Source: Bacteroides coprosuis DSM 18011 (GTDB lineage: Bacteria; Bacteroidota; Bacteroidia; Bacteroidales; Bacteroidaceae). Taken from it: a stretch of 64,000 bases of DNA. A program made the translations under genes and the position numbers. Shown here piece after piece: positions 53,276 to 63,041 of this stretch. The first letter of the stretch is position 1; each line of letters begins with the position of its first letter. The stretch is from assembly GCA_000212915.1 (NCBI GenBank), contig CM001167.1:1170780-1234779 (forward strand), in the 5' to 3' direction. The notes under the pieces were generated by a model that was given only the letters and a program-made list of their open reading frames with translations, was not told the origin of the DNA and made no database searches.

Positions 53276-54640
53276 ATGAAAACGATTTGTCTGTACTTTG
53301 AAATACATAATATAATACATCTAAGACGCTATCGCTTTTTTGATATCGGATCTGATCACTATTATTACGATGACTATACCAATGAAACCTCTTTAAATGA
53401 TATTGTAGAGCGTTGTTATGCTCCTGCTTTGTCGGCACTTTTGGATATGATTGAAAGCTCTAATAAAACCTTTAAAGTGGCTTTTGCTGTTTCGGGTGTG
53501 GCATTGGAGCAGTTGGAAATGTATGCTCCATCGGTAATTGATTTATTACAAGATTTAAATAAAACGGGTTGTGTTGAGTTCTTGGCAGAGCCTTATTCTC
53601 ATGGTCTATCTTCTTTCATTCATGAGGAGACCTTTAGAGATGAAGTAAAAAGACATGCCAACAAGATGGAAGAACTTTTTGGACGGAAGCCTACCATCTT
53701 TAGAAATTCAGGACTTACCTACTCAGATGACATTGCTAACCTTGTTGCTGATTTAGGTTATAAAGCGATGCTTACAGAGGGAGCAAAGCAAATATTAGGA
53801 TGGAAAAGTCCTCATTTTGTATATCATAGTGGTGCTAGACCTGATTTGAAATTGCTATTGAGAGATTTTAAACTCTCAGATGATATAAGTTTGAGATTCT
53901 CAAATACCGCATGGTCAGAATACCCATTGTATGCTGATAGATATCTAGATTGGATTGATCAGTTACCCGAAGATGAAAAGGTTATTAATTTATTTATGGA
54001 TCTGAAGACTATAGGTATTTTCCAACCTTTATATTCTAATATTATTGAGTTTTTCAAAGCACTACCTGCTGCTGCAGCAGCTCGAAATATTGAATTTGCA
54101 ACTCCTGCTGAGGTTATTGAAAAACACTCTTCGCAAGGTGGACTTTCTTCGGCTTATCCTGTATCTTGGAATGATGAGGAAAGAGATACTAGCTCATGGT
54201 TGGGTAATGTAATGCAGCGTGAAGCATTTAGAAAACTATATAGTGTTGCTGATCGTGTTTTGATGTGCAACGATAGGCATATAAAGCAGGATTGGGATTA
54301 CCTTCAAGCAAGTAATAATTTCCGATTTATGTCAACTAAAAATACAGGATTAGGTGTATATAGAGGAATATATGATTCTGCCTATGATGCATTTACTAAT
54401 TATATGAACATTATAAGTGATTTCATTAATCGTGTTGACGCGTTATTCCCAGAAGAATTAGGTACTGAAGAATTGAATGCTTTAATAACAACTATCCAAA
54501 ACCAAGGAGAAGAAATAGCCCAGCTTCATGATGAAATAGGTAAATGGGAAATGAAGTATGGTAAACTATCAAAAGTAAAATCTAAAGCTGCTGCACGTCG
54601 AGTGAAGAAACAGCAAATATCAGGAAATGAACCCCTATAA
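53276..54640 (+). CDS. GH57-family alpha-amylase or branching-type enzyme
   Basis: A 454-residue protein of the GH57 type: TICLYFEIHNIIHLRRYRF is the degenerate first motif, VEFLAEPYSHGLSSF and FRNSGLTYSDDIANLVADLGY follow, and VINLFMDLKTIGIFQPL is a later conserved segment. GH57 enzymes act on alpha-1,4-glucans, as amylases, 4-alpha-glucanotransferases or branching enzymes; which applies here is unclear. A basic C-terminal tail (KVKSKAAARRVKKQQ) is present. It is the last gene of the glycogen operon. Confidence 0.8.
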   Translation: MKTICLYFEIHNIIHLRRYRFFDIGSDHYYYDDYTNETSLNDIVERCYAPALSALLDMIESSNKTFKVAFAVSGVALEQLEMYAPSVIDLLQDLNKTGCVEFLAEPYSHGLSSFIHEETFRDEVKRHANKMEELFGRKPTIFRNSGLTYSDDIANLVADLGYKAMLTEGAKQILGWKSPHFVYHSGARPDLKLLLRDFKLSDDISLRFSNTAWSEYPLYADRYLDWIDQLPEDEKVINLFMDLKTIGIFQPLYSNIIEFFKALPAAAAARNIEFATPAEVIEKHSSQGGLSSAYPVSWNDEERDTSSWLGNVMQREAFRKLYSVADRVLMCNDRHIKQDWDYLQASNNFRFMSTKNTGLGVYRGIYDSAYDAFTNYMNIISDFINRVDALFPEELGTEELNALITTIQNQGEEIAQLHDEIGKWEMKYGKLSKVKSKAAARRVKKQQISGNEPL

Positions 54641-54661
54641 ATGGAGATTATATCGTATCAT

Positions 54662-54697
54662 AAAAAAGCTCTAACCCGATTGGGTTAGAGCTTTTTT
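54662..54697. terminator. Bidirectional terminator after the GH57 gene
   Basis: A perfect 16-bp stem (54662-54677 with 54682-54697) with loop GATT, A-run on one side and six T residues on the other. It separates the convergent GH57 and DUF4270 genes. Confidence 0.92.
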
Positions 54698-54736
54698 ATT
54701 GTGTATTCTAATTATTTAGAAGGCTACAAAGATTGA

Positions 54737-56251
54737 TTATTTATTGAGGGACATAAAGATAGCTTTTAGAGTAAGTTTATCTCCCCCTGCATTGGTGTCA
54801 CCACCTTTTAGTCGTACATATTCAGGCTTAAGATCATGTCTGATATTAATTACGACTGGTATTTTATTACCGTAATAATCTTGTTCTATTGTAGTATCTA
54901 AAGTGACGGGTATTAATACCATCTTATTCCAATCCTTATTTTCTTCTTTCCACTTGTTTTCCCATTCTTGTTGGTTCCAATTTGTACCTGCTTCTTTTTT
55001 AGCCTCTTCTAAAGCTTTTTCCTTGTTAGTTGATAAAGAGGTTATCAGTTTAGATACATTGGGGAAAACATATTGGCCTTTGTTGTTGAGGCTTGCAATA
55101 TAGGATGTGATATTGTCGTTAATTTTATTTTCCTCAAAGAAACTTAGCTTTTCGGAGCTGGGTATCATTAATAACTTATTGGGTTTACCCATTGGAAACT
55201 CACTCGTATCATCATTATTATAACTGTCAAATATTAATTTAACAGAGTGAATTGTATCATTTTGTACTTCACTATCATTGATTATATCATCAATAGGTAA
55301 AGTTACTTGGGTGAAAATACCAGCTGGAGATTTTATATAAGTGTGATTCTTTTCTTGGACCTTAGCTTCTAATATTTCTGGGGAAGATTCTAGCTTATTA
55401 AGCTGGAATACTTCTTTAGTTCCTACAAAGCTTAATCTGACTGTTTCAATAGAGTCTTTGTCATTATGGGTTTGTAGAATGTTTCCCACAGAGTCAAGTT
55501 TGTAGATTTCAAATTTGATATCTAAAGAAACCCTGTCAACATATAAGATAGAGCCAGATCCTTCGTCACATTCAGCATAGATTCCTTTAAATACATTTTC
55601 TATAAATGCGTCATTGTCATAAAAGTATTCTGGATGCTCTCGATTGAGTTTTAATATCTTATCTCCAATGCCTTTCTCTAGATTAAATCTTACTTGAGGT
55701 TCATAGAAATCGGAGGCTTTAATTGAGTCGCTGACTCCTAAATTTGCTGCAGAATAATGTCCTCCTGCGAGGAAGTCTCCTTTGTATTCACTAGCATTAA
55801 TGTCTGTATAGTGTATTTTTGGGTCATCTACAATATTTTTGTTTAGTTCGTAGATACTTATGTGGCTTGGTGCAATAGAGTCACCAAAATACTTATGATA
55901 AGCAAATACTATTTCTGTTGAAAGTGTTTCATCACTGACCATAAGCCCCTTCTTAGTCTTAGAGTCATATACGTCAGGAAACTTAATGCTATCTAAGCAG
56001 TTAAGTTGAGTTAAGAAACCAGCTTGGTAAATACCAAATTGGCTGTCGTTATACCTTCCAATATATGCTGTATCAGTACGTGCATATACTGGTCCTGAAA
56101 GAACCGACTCGGTAAAAACATCGTAGTTTTTAGAGATGACATCTATATGATCTTCATCAGGTAGCATTCCTAGGCCTACACCTTCTGTATTGTCATCACA
56201 TCCAAAGAAAGAAAGGGCTATAAGAATAGCCCATATATACTTTACTTTCAT
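54737..56251 (-). CDS. DUF4270-type lipoprotein
   Basis: A 504-residue protein with a lipoprotein signal (YIWAILIALSFFGCDDNTEGVG; lipidated cysteine near residue 18). The start of the mature part (GVGLGMLPDEDHIDVISKNYDV and SGPVYARTDTAYIGRYNDSQFG) is the DUF4270 signature, found as an outer-membrane-type lipoprotein in Bacteroidetes, often beside the short glycogen-synthase gene as here. Function unknown. Transcribed with the next upstream gene, 21 bp away. Confidence 0.82.
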   Translation of the reverse strand: MKVKYIWAILIALSFFGCDDNTEGVGLGMLPDEDHIDVISKNYDVFTESVLSGPVYARTDTAYIGRYNDSQFGIYQAGFLTQLNCLDSIKFPDVYDSKTKKGLMVSDETLSTEIVFAYHKYFGDSIAPSHISIYELNKNIVDDPKIHYTDINASEYKGDFLAGGHYSAANLGVSDSIKASDFYEPQVRFNLEKGIGDKILKLNREHPEYFYDNDAFIENVFKGIYAECDEGSGSILYVDRVSLDIKFEIYKLDSVGNILQTHNDKDSIETVRLSFVGTKEVFQLNKLESSPEILEAKVQEKNHTYIKSPAGIFTQVTLPIDDIINDSEVQNDTIHSVKLIFDSYNNDDTSEFPMGKPNKLLMIPSSEKLSFFEENKINDNITSYIASLNNKGQYVFPNVSKLITSLSTNKEKALEEAKKEAGTNWNQQEWENKWKEENKDWNKMVLIPVTLDTTIEQDYYGNKIPVVINIRHDLKPEYVRLKGGDTNAGGDKLTLKAIFMSLNK

Positions 56252-56272
56252 TATTGTATTATCTGATTTGTT

Positions 56273-57100
56273 TTACTTTGTTTCAGATTCCCAAACTTTG
56301 TCGTAAAAAGCATCAAATGCATCGGCATAATCTTCTGCTCCTTGGTAATCCAAGACCAATTTACCACTTTTGCGTGCATATTCCATAACTTCTTCATTAA
56401 CTTTTTCACTATTTTGTATAATACCATCAGAATGGTCTATAGCAAACTTCATTAATGATACGTAGTTAACAGGTCCATCACCTAGTGATTTTAGATCTTC
56501 TTGGTCAATACCTTTAAGCATTAGCTTTTCTTTGAAGTCGGCATCGAAGTTTTCTTTAAATTCATCTTCATAAATTGAGAAAACCATTTTAGAGTCTCTG
56601 AAAGATGGTTCATCTCTAAATGCTTTTTTAATATATAGAGGCGCTAAAGCACTCATCCAGCCATGGCAGTGTACAACTTCAGGACACCAGCGCAATTTCT
56701 TTATGGTTTCAAGTACCCCTCTAGCAAAGAATATAGCTCTTGCATCATTGTCTGTGTATTCTTTACCCTCTTTGTCTTTGGTAAGCTTACGCTTCTTAAA
56801 GAATTCATCATTATCAATAAAGTATACTTGCATACGAGCTGGCTGAACTGATGCTACTTTTATTATAAGAGGATGATCTGTATCATTGATAATTAGGTTC
56901 ATCCCCGATAAACGAATAACTTCATGTAGCTGATTTCTACGTTCATTAATCGTTCCCCATTTGGGCATGAAGGTTCTAATTTCTCTACCTTTCTCTTGTA
57001 TCGCCTGAGGGAGGTTTCTAGCCACCAAAGACATTTCAGATTTAGGTACAAAAGGGGAGATTTCTTGTGTGATAAATAAAATTTTGTTCGCCTTAGTCAT
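56273..57100 (-). CDS. Glycogen/starch synthase catalytic-domain protein (single-domain GT5)
   Basis: A 275-residue protein from ATG 57100; the longest frame starts at TTG. It matches only the N-terminal half of GT5 synthases: KILFITQEISPFVPKSEMSLVARNLPQAI, FIDNDEFFKKR and EVVHCHGWMSALAPLYIKKAF. The C-terminal nucleotide-sugar domain is absent, and a DUF4270 gene follows after 21 bp, so it is a short family form rather than a fresh truncation. Whether it is active alone is unclear. A -7 box (TACCTTTG, minus strand, 57135-57128) lies upstream. Confidence 0.78.
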   Translation of the reverse strand: MTKANKILFITQEISPFVPKSEMSLVARNLPQAIQEKGREIRTFMPKWGTINERRNQLHEVIRLSGMNLIINDTDHPLIIKVASVQPARMQVYFIDNDEFFKKRKLTKDKEGKEYTDNDARAIFFARGVLETIKKLRWCPEVVHCHGWMSALAPLYIKKAFRDEPSFRDSKMVFSIYEDEFKENFDADFKEKLMLKGIDQEDLKSLGDGPVNYVSLMKFAIDHSDGIIQNSEKVNEEVMEYARKSGKLVLDYQGAEDYADAFDAFYDKVWESETK

Positions 57101-57332
57101 TTTAACAATTGTTCTCAATTATAATAGCAAAGGTACTAAAAAAATCGATAGGAATGAAAAGTGTAACTTGCTATAATTGTAATTATTATCAATATTATAG
57201 GTGCGTTTATGTATAAATACTAATTATTTTAGAATAAATATTGGTTGAAATATAAATTATTTAGTAATCTTTATTATTTGGAAAATAATCTGTTATTTTG
57301 CATCAAATTAAATAGTTCATGATCTTTTAATT

Positions 57333-58181
57333 ATGAAAGTTATTCATACTGTTAAGGATTTACAAGCTGAGTTACAGGCATGTAAAGATAAAAAGATGAC
57401 TATTGGCTTGGTTCCAACTATGGGAGCTTTACACGCTGGTCATATCTCCTTAGTAAATAGAAGTGTAGCTGAAAATATGGTTACTGTTGTTAGTGTTTTT
57501 GTGAACCCTACACAGTTTAACGATAAAAATGATTTATTAACCTATCCTCGTACTTTGAAAGAAGATTGCAAACTTCTTGAGGATAATGGTGTTTCCTATG
57601 TCTTTTCTCCTTCGGAAAAAGAAATGTACCCAGAGCCTGATACTAGAGTGTTTACTTATGCACCCTTGGATACCGTAATGGAAGGAAAGTTTCGTCCTGG
57701 ACACTTTAATGGAGTTTGTCAAATTGTGAGTAAATTATTCTCTTTTGTGTCACCTGATAAGGCGTATTTTGGAGAGAAAGATTTTCAGCAGTTAGCAATT
57801 GTTCGCAAAATGGCTAGTGAGCTTTTCCCTAATTTGACAATTGTAGGATGTCCTATAATGCGAGAAAAAGATGGAATGGCATTGAGTAGTCGTAATGCAC
57901 GTCTTACTCCGCAGCAAAGAACTGAAGCTTTAACTATTTCTAAAACGTTATTTGCCAGTGTTGAATATTCAAGAAGTCATTCGGTTTCCGAAACTTACCA
58001 GTTTGTTGTTGATGGTATTGCTGCTAACTCTGCCCTTAAATTAGAGTATTTTGAGTTGGTTGATGGTAATACTCTTCAAGGGTTTACTAACTGGGAAGAT
58101 ACTAATTATGCTGTTGGGTGTATTACTGTATTTGTTGGAGAAGTAAGGCTTATTGATAATATAACCTACAAAAAGAATTAA
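57333..58181 (+). CDS. panC: Pantothenate synthetase
   Basis: A 282-residue class I tRNA-synthetase-like ligase. [10 protein letters not shown] (His34, His37) is the HIGH-type ATP motif, SVFVNPTQF follows, and the KMSKS-like motif is in [13 protein letters not shown]. It joins pantoate and beta-alanine with ATP. The next gene, panD, makes the beta-alanine, so the two form a short pantothenate operon. Confidence 0.95.
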   Translation: MKVIHTVKDLQAELQACKDKKMTIGLVPTMGALHAGHISLVNRSVAENMVTVVSVFVNPTQFNDKNDLLTYPRTLKEDCKLLEDNGVSYVFSPSEKEMYPEPDTRVFTYAPLDTVMEGKFRPGHFNGVCQIVSKLFSFVSPDKAYFGEKDFQQLAIVRKMASELFPNLTIVGCPIMREKDGMALSSRNARLTPQQRTEALTISKTLFASVEYSRSHSVSETYQFVVDGIAANSALKLEYFELVDGNTLQGFTNWEDTNYAVGCITVFVGEVRLIDNITYKKN

Positions 58182-58182
58182 T

Positions 58183-58530
58183 ATGTATATAGAGCGATTA
58201 AAATCGAAAATTCACTGTGTACGTGTAACAGATGCTAACTTAAATTATATTGGTAGTATCACCATTGATGAAGATCTAATGGATGCTGCAAATATTATTG
58301 AAGGAGAGAAAGTTCAGATAGTGGATAATAATAATGGTGAACGATTTGAAACCTACGTCATAAAAGGAGAAAGAGGATCGGGATGTATTTGCTTGAATGG
58401 TGCAGCTGCTCGTAAAGTTCAAGTAGATGATATCGTTATTATTATTGCTTATGGGTTGATGGACTTTGAAGAAGCCAAAACATTTAAGCCCTCTGTGATT
58501 TTCCCAAAGCATCCTAATAATACATTATAA
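58183..58530 (+). CDS. panD: Aspartate 1-decarboxylase
   Basis: A 115-residue pyruvoyl enzyme starting [20 protein letters not shown]. Self-cleavage is expected between Gly24 and Ser25 (YIGSITID), producing the pyruvoyl group on the larger chain. [10 protein letters not shown] and [19 protein letters not shown] are conserved. It makes beta-alanine for PanC encoded just upstream, with a one-base gap. Confidence 0.95.
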   Translation: MYIERLKSKIHCVRVTDANLNYIGSITIDEDLMDAANIIEGEKVQIVDNNNGERFETYVIKGERGSGCICLNGAAARKVQVDDIVIIIAYGLMDFEEAKTFKPSVIFPKHPNNTL

Positions 58531-58544
58531 TTGAATTCTGTATA

Positions 58545-58588
58545 AAGATAAAAAAGATCGACTCATGCGAGTCGATCTTTTTTATCTT
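58545..58588. terminator. Terminator after panD
   Basis: A perfect 18-20 bp stem (58545-58564 with 58569-58588) with loop ATGC and internal A and T runs. It lies between convergent panD and the Nfn-type gene. Confidence 0.92.
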
Positions 58589-58612
58589 GTATTATAGCTC
58601 AGTAACTATATA

Positions 58613-60967
58613 TTAAGCATTTTTTAATTGTTCATTCATATTAGTAGCTGCTTTTCTACCATCTCCCATTGCTAGAATAACAGTAGCACCACCACGAACA
58701 ATATCTCCCCCTGCATAGATTGTTGGGATTGACGATTGCATTTGGTCATTAACCTTTATGGTGTTTTTCCATCCTAGTTCTAGACCTTTTATTGATGTAG
58801 GAACAATAGGGTTTGGTGATACACCTACACTTACTACTGCCATATCAATATCTATAGTTTCAACAGCTCCTTCAATAGGAATAGGTTTTCTTCTACCTGA
58901 AGCATCAGGAGCACCCAATTCCATTTTTTGAAGAACTACTTGTTTTACTTTCCCTTGTTCGTCAGCAATATACTCAATAGGGTTATGTAGGGTCAAGAAC
59001 TCGATACCTTCAGCTTTCGCGTGATGTACTTCTTCAAGACGTGCAGGCATTTCTTCCTCAGAACGTCTGTAGATAATCATTGCTCTTTCTGCTCCAACAC
59101 GTTTAGCGGTACGAACAGAGTCCATAGCAGTATTACCACCTCCAATAACAGCCACACGTTTTCCTTTAGTAACGGGGGTATCTGATTCTGGGTTAGCAGC
59201 ATCCATAAGGTTTACACGAGTTAAATATTCGTTAGAAGACATGATATTGATGGAGTTTTCTCCAGGAATACCCATGAAGTTAGGAAGTCCAGCTCCCGAT
59301 GCTACGAATATACCTTTGTATTCTGCTCTTTCAAGATCTTCTACACTAATTGTTTTGCCTACGATACAGTCTGTTTTGAATTCTACTCCTATTTTTTCTA
59401 GGTTTTTGATTTCTACATCAACAATCTTGCTAGGAAGACGGAATTCAGGAATACCATATTTAAGAACACCACCAACTTCGTGTAAGGCTTCAAATACAGT
59501 TACTTTATATCCGTATTTTGCCATATCACCAGCAAAGGCAAGTCCTGAAGGTCCTGATCCAATAACAGCAACTTTAATGCCATTACTTTCTGCTACTTCT
59601 GGAATAGAAATTTGTCCGCTTTCTCTTTCGTAGTCAGCAGCAAATCTTTCAAGATATCCGATAGCAACAGCCGGTTTTCCCATTTTAAGATGAATACACT
59701 GTGATTCACATTGTTTTTCTTGAGGGCACACACGTCCACATACAGCAGGCAAAGCACTAGTTTCTTTTAGTGTTTTAGCAGCATGTAGAAATTCACCTTT
59801 TTCAATATGTTTAATGAATCTTGGAATATCTATTTCTACAGGACATCCAGTAACACAACCCGGATTAGCACAATCTAAACAGCGTTTCGCCTCAGTTAAT
59901 GCTTGTTCAGCTCTAAGACCTTGATTTACTTCTTCAGTAAGACTTGTTGCTCTATAAACAGGGTCTAGTTCATTCATTTGGCAACGTTCTATTTGAGTAC
60001 GTTCTTTGGGTTTCATTTGTTTACGTAACTCTACTCGCCAAGCTGCATTTCTAGATTTATCTTCATCCACATTGTCTTGTGGTGTTGTATGACTAGTTAT
60101 TAAACCTTCAGAGATTGTTTTTGGCTCTTTATTAACTGTCTTTTCTGCTTTACAATTAATATTTCCCATTTTTTCTTCTTCGATAGATTTAAATGCTCCC
60201 ATACGTTTAAGCATTTCATCGAAGTTTACTTGGTGTCCATCAAACTCTGGTCCGTCAACACATACGAATTTTGTTTTTCCGCCTACAGTGATACGACAAG
60301 CTCCACACATACCAGTTCCGTCAACCATAATGGTATTCAGTGAAACTACTGTTGGAATGTTGTATTCTTTAGTTAGCTTACAAACAAACTTCATCATAAT
60401 AGCAGGTCCAATTGCAAAGCAACGATCTACTTTTTCTCTTTTTAGAACTTCTTCGACACCTACAGTTACTAATCCTTTTCTTCCATAAGAACCATCATCG
60501 GTCATAATGATTACTTCATCTGAATTAGCTCTGATATCATCTTCTAAAATAATAAGATCTTTTGATCTACCTGCAATTACAGAAATAACTCTGTTGCCTG
60601 CTTTTTTTAGTGCTTCTACTATTGGTAGCATGGGGGCCATACCTACACCTCCACCAGCACAGACTACAGTTCCGAAATTTTCAATGTCAGTAGCTTGTCC
60701 CAAAGGACCTACTACGTCAGTAATGTAATCTCCAACATTCAGATCACATAAACGAGAAGAGGAGAGACCTACTCTCTGTACTACAAGTGTAATTGTCCCT
60801 TTTTTAGGATCAGCACCTGCAATGGTAAGAGGCATACGTTCGCCCTTTTCACCCACTCTGATAATCACAAAGTGTCCCGCTTTTCTAGATTTTGCAATTA
60901 AAGGAGCTTCAACTTCAAATCTATAAACGCGTTCTGAAAACTTCTCTTTTTTAATGATTTTGTTCAT
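58613..60967 (-). CDS. Fused NfnA-NfnB-type flavoprotein (transhydrogenase or glutamate-synthase-like)
   Basis: A 784-residue fusion. Residues 1 to about 280 form a ferredoxin-NADP-reductase-like module (GHFVIIRVGEKGERMPLTI, VCAGGGVGMAPMLPIVEAL) with a [2Fe-2S] cysteine cluster (GTGMCGACRITVGG, then FVCVDGPEFDG). After a linker, residues about 320-784 are GltD-like: two cysteine clusters (CLDCANPGCVTGCP, CGRVCPQEKQCESQC), FAD loop GSGPSGLAFAGDMA and NADPH loop GGGNTAMDSVRTA. The two parts correspond to NfnA and NfnB, which bifurcate electrons between NADPH, NADH and ferredoxin. The bifurcating role is inferred. Confidence 0.85.
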   Translation of the reverse strand: MNKIIKKEKFSERVYRFEVEAPLIAKSRKAGHFVIIRVGEKGERMPLTIAGADPKKGTITLVVQRVGLSSSRLCDLNVGDYITDVVGPLGQATDIENFGTVVCAGGGVGMAPMLPIVEALKKAGNRVISVIAGRSKDLIILEDDIRANSDEVIIMTDDGSYGRKGLVTVGVEEVLKREKVDRCFAIGPAIMMKFVCKLTKEYNIPTVVSLNTIMVDGTGMCGACRITVGGKTKFVCVDGPEFDGHQVNFDEMLKRMGAFKSIEEEKMGNINCKAEKTVNKEPKTISEGLITSHTTPQDNVDEDKSRNAAWRVELRKQMKPKERTQIERCQMNELDPVYRATSLTEEVNQGLRAEQALTEAKRCLDCANPGCVTGCPVEIDIPRFIKHIEKGEFLHAAKTLKETSALPAVCGRVCPQEKQCESQCIHLKMGKPAVAIGYLERFAADYERESGQISIPEVAESNGIKVAVIGSGPSGLAFAGDMAKYGYKVTVFEALHEVGGVLKYGIPEFRLPSKIVDVEIKNLEKIGVEFKTDCIVGKTISVEDLERAEYKGIFVASGAGLPNFMGIPGENSINIMSSNEYLTRVNLMDAANPESDTPVTKGKRVAVIGGGNTAMDSVRTAKRVGAERAMIIYRRSEEEMPARLEEVHHAKAEGIEFLTLHNPIEYIADEQGKVKQVVLQKMELGAPDASGRRKPIPIEGAVETIDIDMAVVSVGVSPNPIVPTSIKGLELGWKNTIKVNDQMQSSIPTIYAGGDIVRGGATVILAMGDGRKAATNMNEQLKNA

Positions 60968-61004
60968 ACTCTTTTTTCCCTTGTATTTTGTGTTCTATCG
61001 AAAA

Positions 61005-62279
61005 TTAGTCGATGATGTCAAAACCGCAATATGGAACCAATGCTTCAGGTATTTTAATGCCTTCAGGAGTTTGGTTATTTTCAAGTAGAGCTGCTACAAT
61101 TCTAGGTAAAGCTAATGCTGAACCATTTAATGTGTGACAAAGCTCTGTCTTTTTATTATCGCTGCGGTAGCGACACATTAAGCGATTGGCTTGGTAAGAT
61201 TCGAAATTGGATACTGAGCTAACTTCTAACCAACGTTTTTGAGCTGCTGAGTAAACTTCGAAGTCAAATGTTATTGCTGAAGTGAAGCTCATATCACCAC
61301 CACATAGGCGTAAAATACGATATGGTAAACCTAGTTTGTTTACAAGACCTTCAACATGAGCAATCATTTCTTTTAGTGATTCGTAAGAATGTTCTGGAGT
61401 GTCGATTCGTACGATTTCAACTTTATTAAATTGGTGTAATCTGTTAAGACCTCTTACATCTTTACCATAAGAACCAGCTTCTCTTCTGAAACATGCAGAA
61501 TAAGCACAGTTTTTAATAGGTAATTCTTTCTCATTCAAGATTACATCTCTGTAAATGTTTGTTACAGGTACTTCTGCAGTCGGAATTAAATATAAATCAT
61601 CTGCTGTAGCGTGGTACATTTGTCCTTCTTTATCAGGAAGCTGACCTGTTCCAAAGCCTGATGCTGCATTAACAACATAAGGAGGCTCAATTTCTAAATA
61701 TCCAGCATCTCTTGCTTCATCTAAGAAGAAGTTAATTAAGGCACGTTGTAAACGAGCACCTTTTCCTTTGTAAACGGGGAATCCCGCTCCAGTGATTTTT
61801 ACGCCTAATTCAAAATCTATAAGGTCATATTTCTTAGCTAGTTCCCAGTGTGGAATAGCATCAGCTGGTAGGTCTGGGTTTTTGCCACCCATGCGTTCTA
61901 CTTTGTTATCTTCTGCTGAGTTTCCTTCGGGTACAGATTCATGAGGAACATTAGGAATGTTGGAGAGTAATTCATTTAATTCTCTTGTAGCATCATTCAT
62001 TTCATCTTCCAAAGCTTTGTTTCCATCTTTCATGGAAGCTACTTTGTTACGAATTTCTGTTGCTTCTTCCTTTTTCCCCTCCTTCATTAATTGACCGATT
62101 TCTTTTGAAAGGGATTTTACTTCTGCAAGGTTATTGTCTAATTGAGTTTGAGCATCTTTTCTCTTGTTGTTAACCTCAATAACTTTCTCTAAAGCTTCTT
62201 TAGGATTCTTGAAATTCTTCTTTTCAAGTCCAAGAATAACCTTTTCGGTATCTTCTGTAATCTGTTTTATTGTAAGCAT
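61005..62279 (-). CDS. serS: Serine--tRNA ligase
   Basis: A 424-residue class II synthetase. The N-terminal coiled-coil arm for the tRNA-Ser long variable arm spans about 30-105. Motif 2 is FRREAGSYGKDVRGLNRLHQF, motif 3 HTLNGSALALPRIVAALLENNQ, with EIEPPYVV before. The only tRNA in the window is also for serine. A -7 box (TATCTTTG, minus strand, 62321-62314) lies upstream and a terminator separates it from rpmA. Confidence 0.95.
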   Translation of the reverse strand: MLTIKQITEDTEKVILGLEKKNFKNPKEALEKVIEVNNKRKDAQTQLDNNLAEVKSLSKEIGQLMKEGKKEEATEIRNKVASMKDGNKALEDEMNDATRELNELLSNIPNVPHESVPEGNSAEDNKVERMGGKNPDLPADAIPHWELAKKYDLIDFELGVKITGAGFPVYKGKGARLQRALINFFLDEARDAGYLEIEPPYVVNAASGFGTGQLPDKEGQMYHATADDLYLIPTAEVPVTNIYRDVILNEKELPIKNCAYSACFRREAGSYGKDVRGLNRLHQFNKVEIVRIDTPEHSYESLKEMIAHVEGLVNKLGLPYRILRLCGGDMSFTSAITFDFEVYSAAQKRWLEVSSVSNFESYQANRLMCRYRSDNKKTELCHTLNGSALALPRIVAALLENNQTPEGIKIPEALVPYCGFDIID

Positions 62280-62313
62280 ATTAATACTTTTTTATGAACA
62301 TATCATTGAACTA

Positions 62314-62321
62314 CAAAGATA
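62314..62321 (-). promoter_or_regulatory. -7 box upstream of serS
   Basis: TATCTTTG on the minus strand, 35 bp before the serS start codon. No -33 TTG at the usual distance. Confidence 0.4.
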
Positions 62322-62355
62322 CAGAAAAATAGCTAATTACTATAGCTCACGATAT

Positions 62356-62401
62356 AAAAAGAGAGGGATACGAACCCTATAAGTTGTATCCCTCTCTTTT
62401 T
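62356..62401 (-). terminator. Terminator of the rplU-rpmA operon
   Basis: A perfect 16-bp stem (62356-62371 with 62386-62401) with a 14-nt loop. On the minus strand it lies 25 bp beyond rpmA and ends in five T residues. Confidence 0.88.
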
Positions 62402-62426
62402 AAATATTTTTTACTGTGATAAAGTC

Positions 62427-62696
62427 TTATGCTTCTACACTTTCAGTAGGAGTAATTGAAACAAATCTTCTGTTTGCTTTACCTACTTTAAAGTTTACAG
62501 TACCATCTACTAAGGCGTAAAGAGTGTGGTCTTTACCAATACCCATATTTTCACCTGGGTGGAAAGCTGTACCTCTTTGACGTATGATGATATTACCAGC
62601 TTTACAGGTTTCACCACCAAATATCTTAACGCCTAATCTTTTACTTTCTGATTCACGGCCGTTCTTAGAACTACCTACACCTTTTTTATGTGCCAT
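62427..62696 (-). CDS. rpmA: 50S ribosomal protein L27
   Basis: An 89-residue basic protein starting [24 protein letters not shown], the standard L27 N-terminus, with [27 protein letters not shown] in the middle. Mature L27 reaches into the peptidyl-transferase centre. No N-terminal extension of the Firmicutes type is present. It follows rplU after 27 bp, the usual pair. Confidence 0.97.
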   Translation of the reverse strand: MAHKKGVGSSKNGRESESKRLGVKIFGGETCKAGNIIIRQRGTAFHPGENMGIGKDHTLYALVDGTVNFKVGKANRRFVSITPTESVEA

Positions 62697-62723
62697 TTCT
62701 TCTTAAGTTTTAATTGATTATGA

Positions 62724-63041
62724 TTAAGCTATTACTTCTTTAACTGTCAATTCAGTGAACTGTTGACGGTGACCATTTTTTACACGGTATCCTTTTCTTC
62801 TCTTCTTTTTGAAAACGATTACTTTTTCGCCTTTTACTAGAGGAGATTTAACTTCACATACAACTTTAGCGCCATCAACCACTGGGGCACCTACTGTAAT
62901 GTTACCATCTTTGTCTATTAAAAGAACTTTGTCAAATTCTACCGTTGCACCATTTTCTACATCTTGGATGTGGTGAACAAATAGTCTCTTGCCAGCTTCT
63001 GCTTTAAACTGCTGACCGTTAATTTCTACAATTGCGTACAT
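62724..63041 (-). CDS. rplU: 50S ribosomal protein L21
   Basis: A 105-residue protein starting [25 protein letters not shown]. The basic C-terminal [31 protein letters not shown] binds 23S rRNA. It is the first gene of the rplU-rpmA operon and is preceded by a promoter and a folded leader of about 80 nt. Confidence 0.97.
   Translation of the reverse strand: MYAIVEINGQQFKAEAGKRLFVHHIQDVENGATVEFDKVLLIDKDGNITVGAPVVDGAKVVCEVKSPLVKGEKVIVFKKKRRKGYRVKNGHRQQFTELTVKEVIA

Noticed and set aside
56273-57100. A broken glycogen synthase pseudogene
   Set aside because: The frame is intact, and the next gene begins too close for a lost C-terminal half; the short form fits the recurrent gene pair with DUF4270.
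62356-62401. A tRNA gene or remnant in the rpmA terminator (loop with GGGTTCGTATCCC)
   Set aside because: Only a T-arm-like segment is present; no D-arm, anticodon arm or acceptor fold. The perfect stem and T-run fit a terminator.
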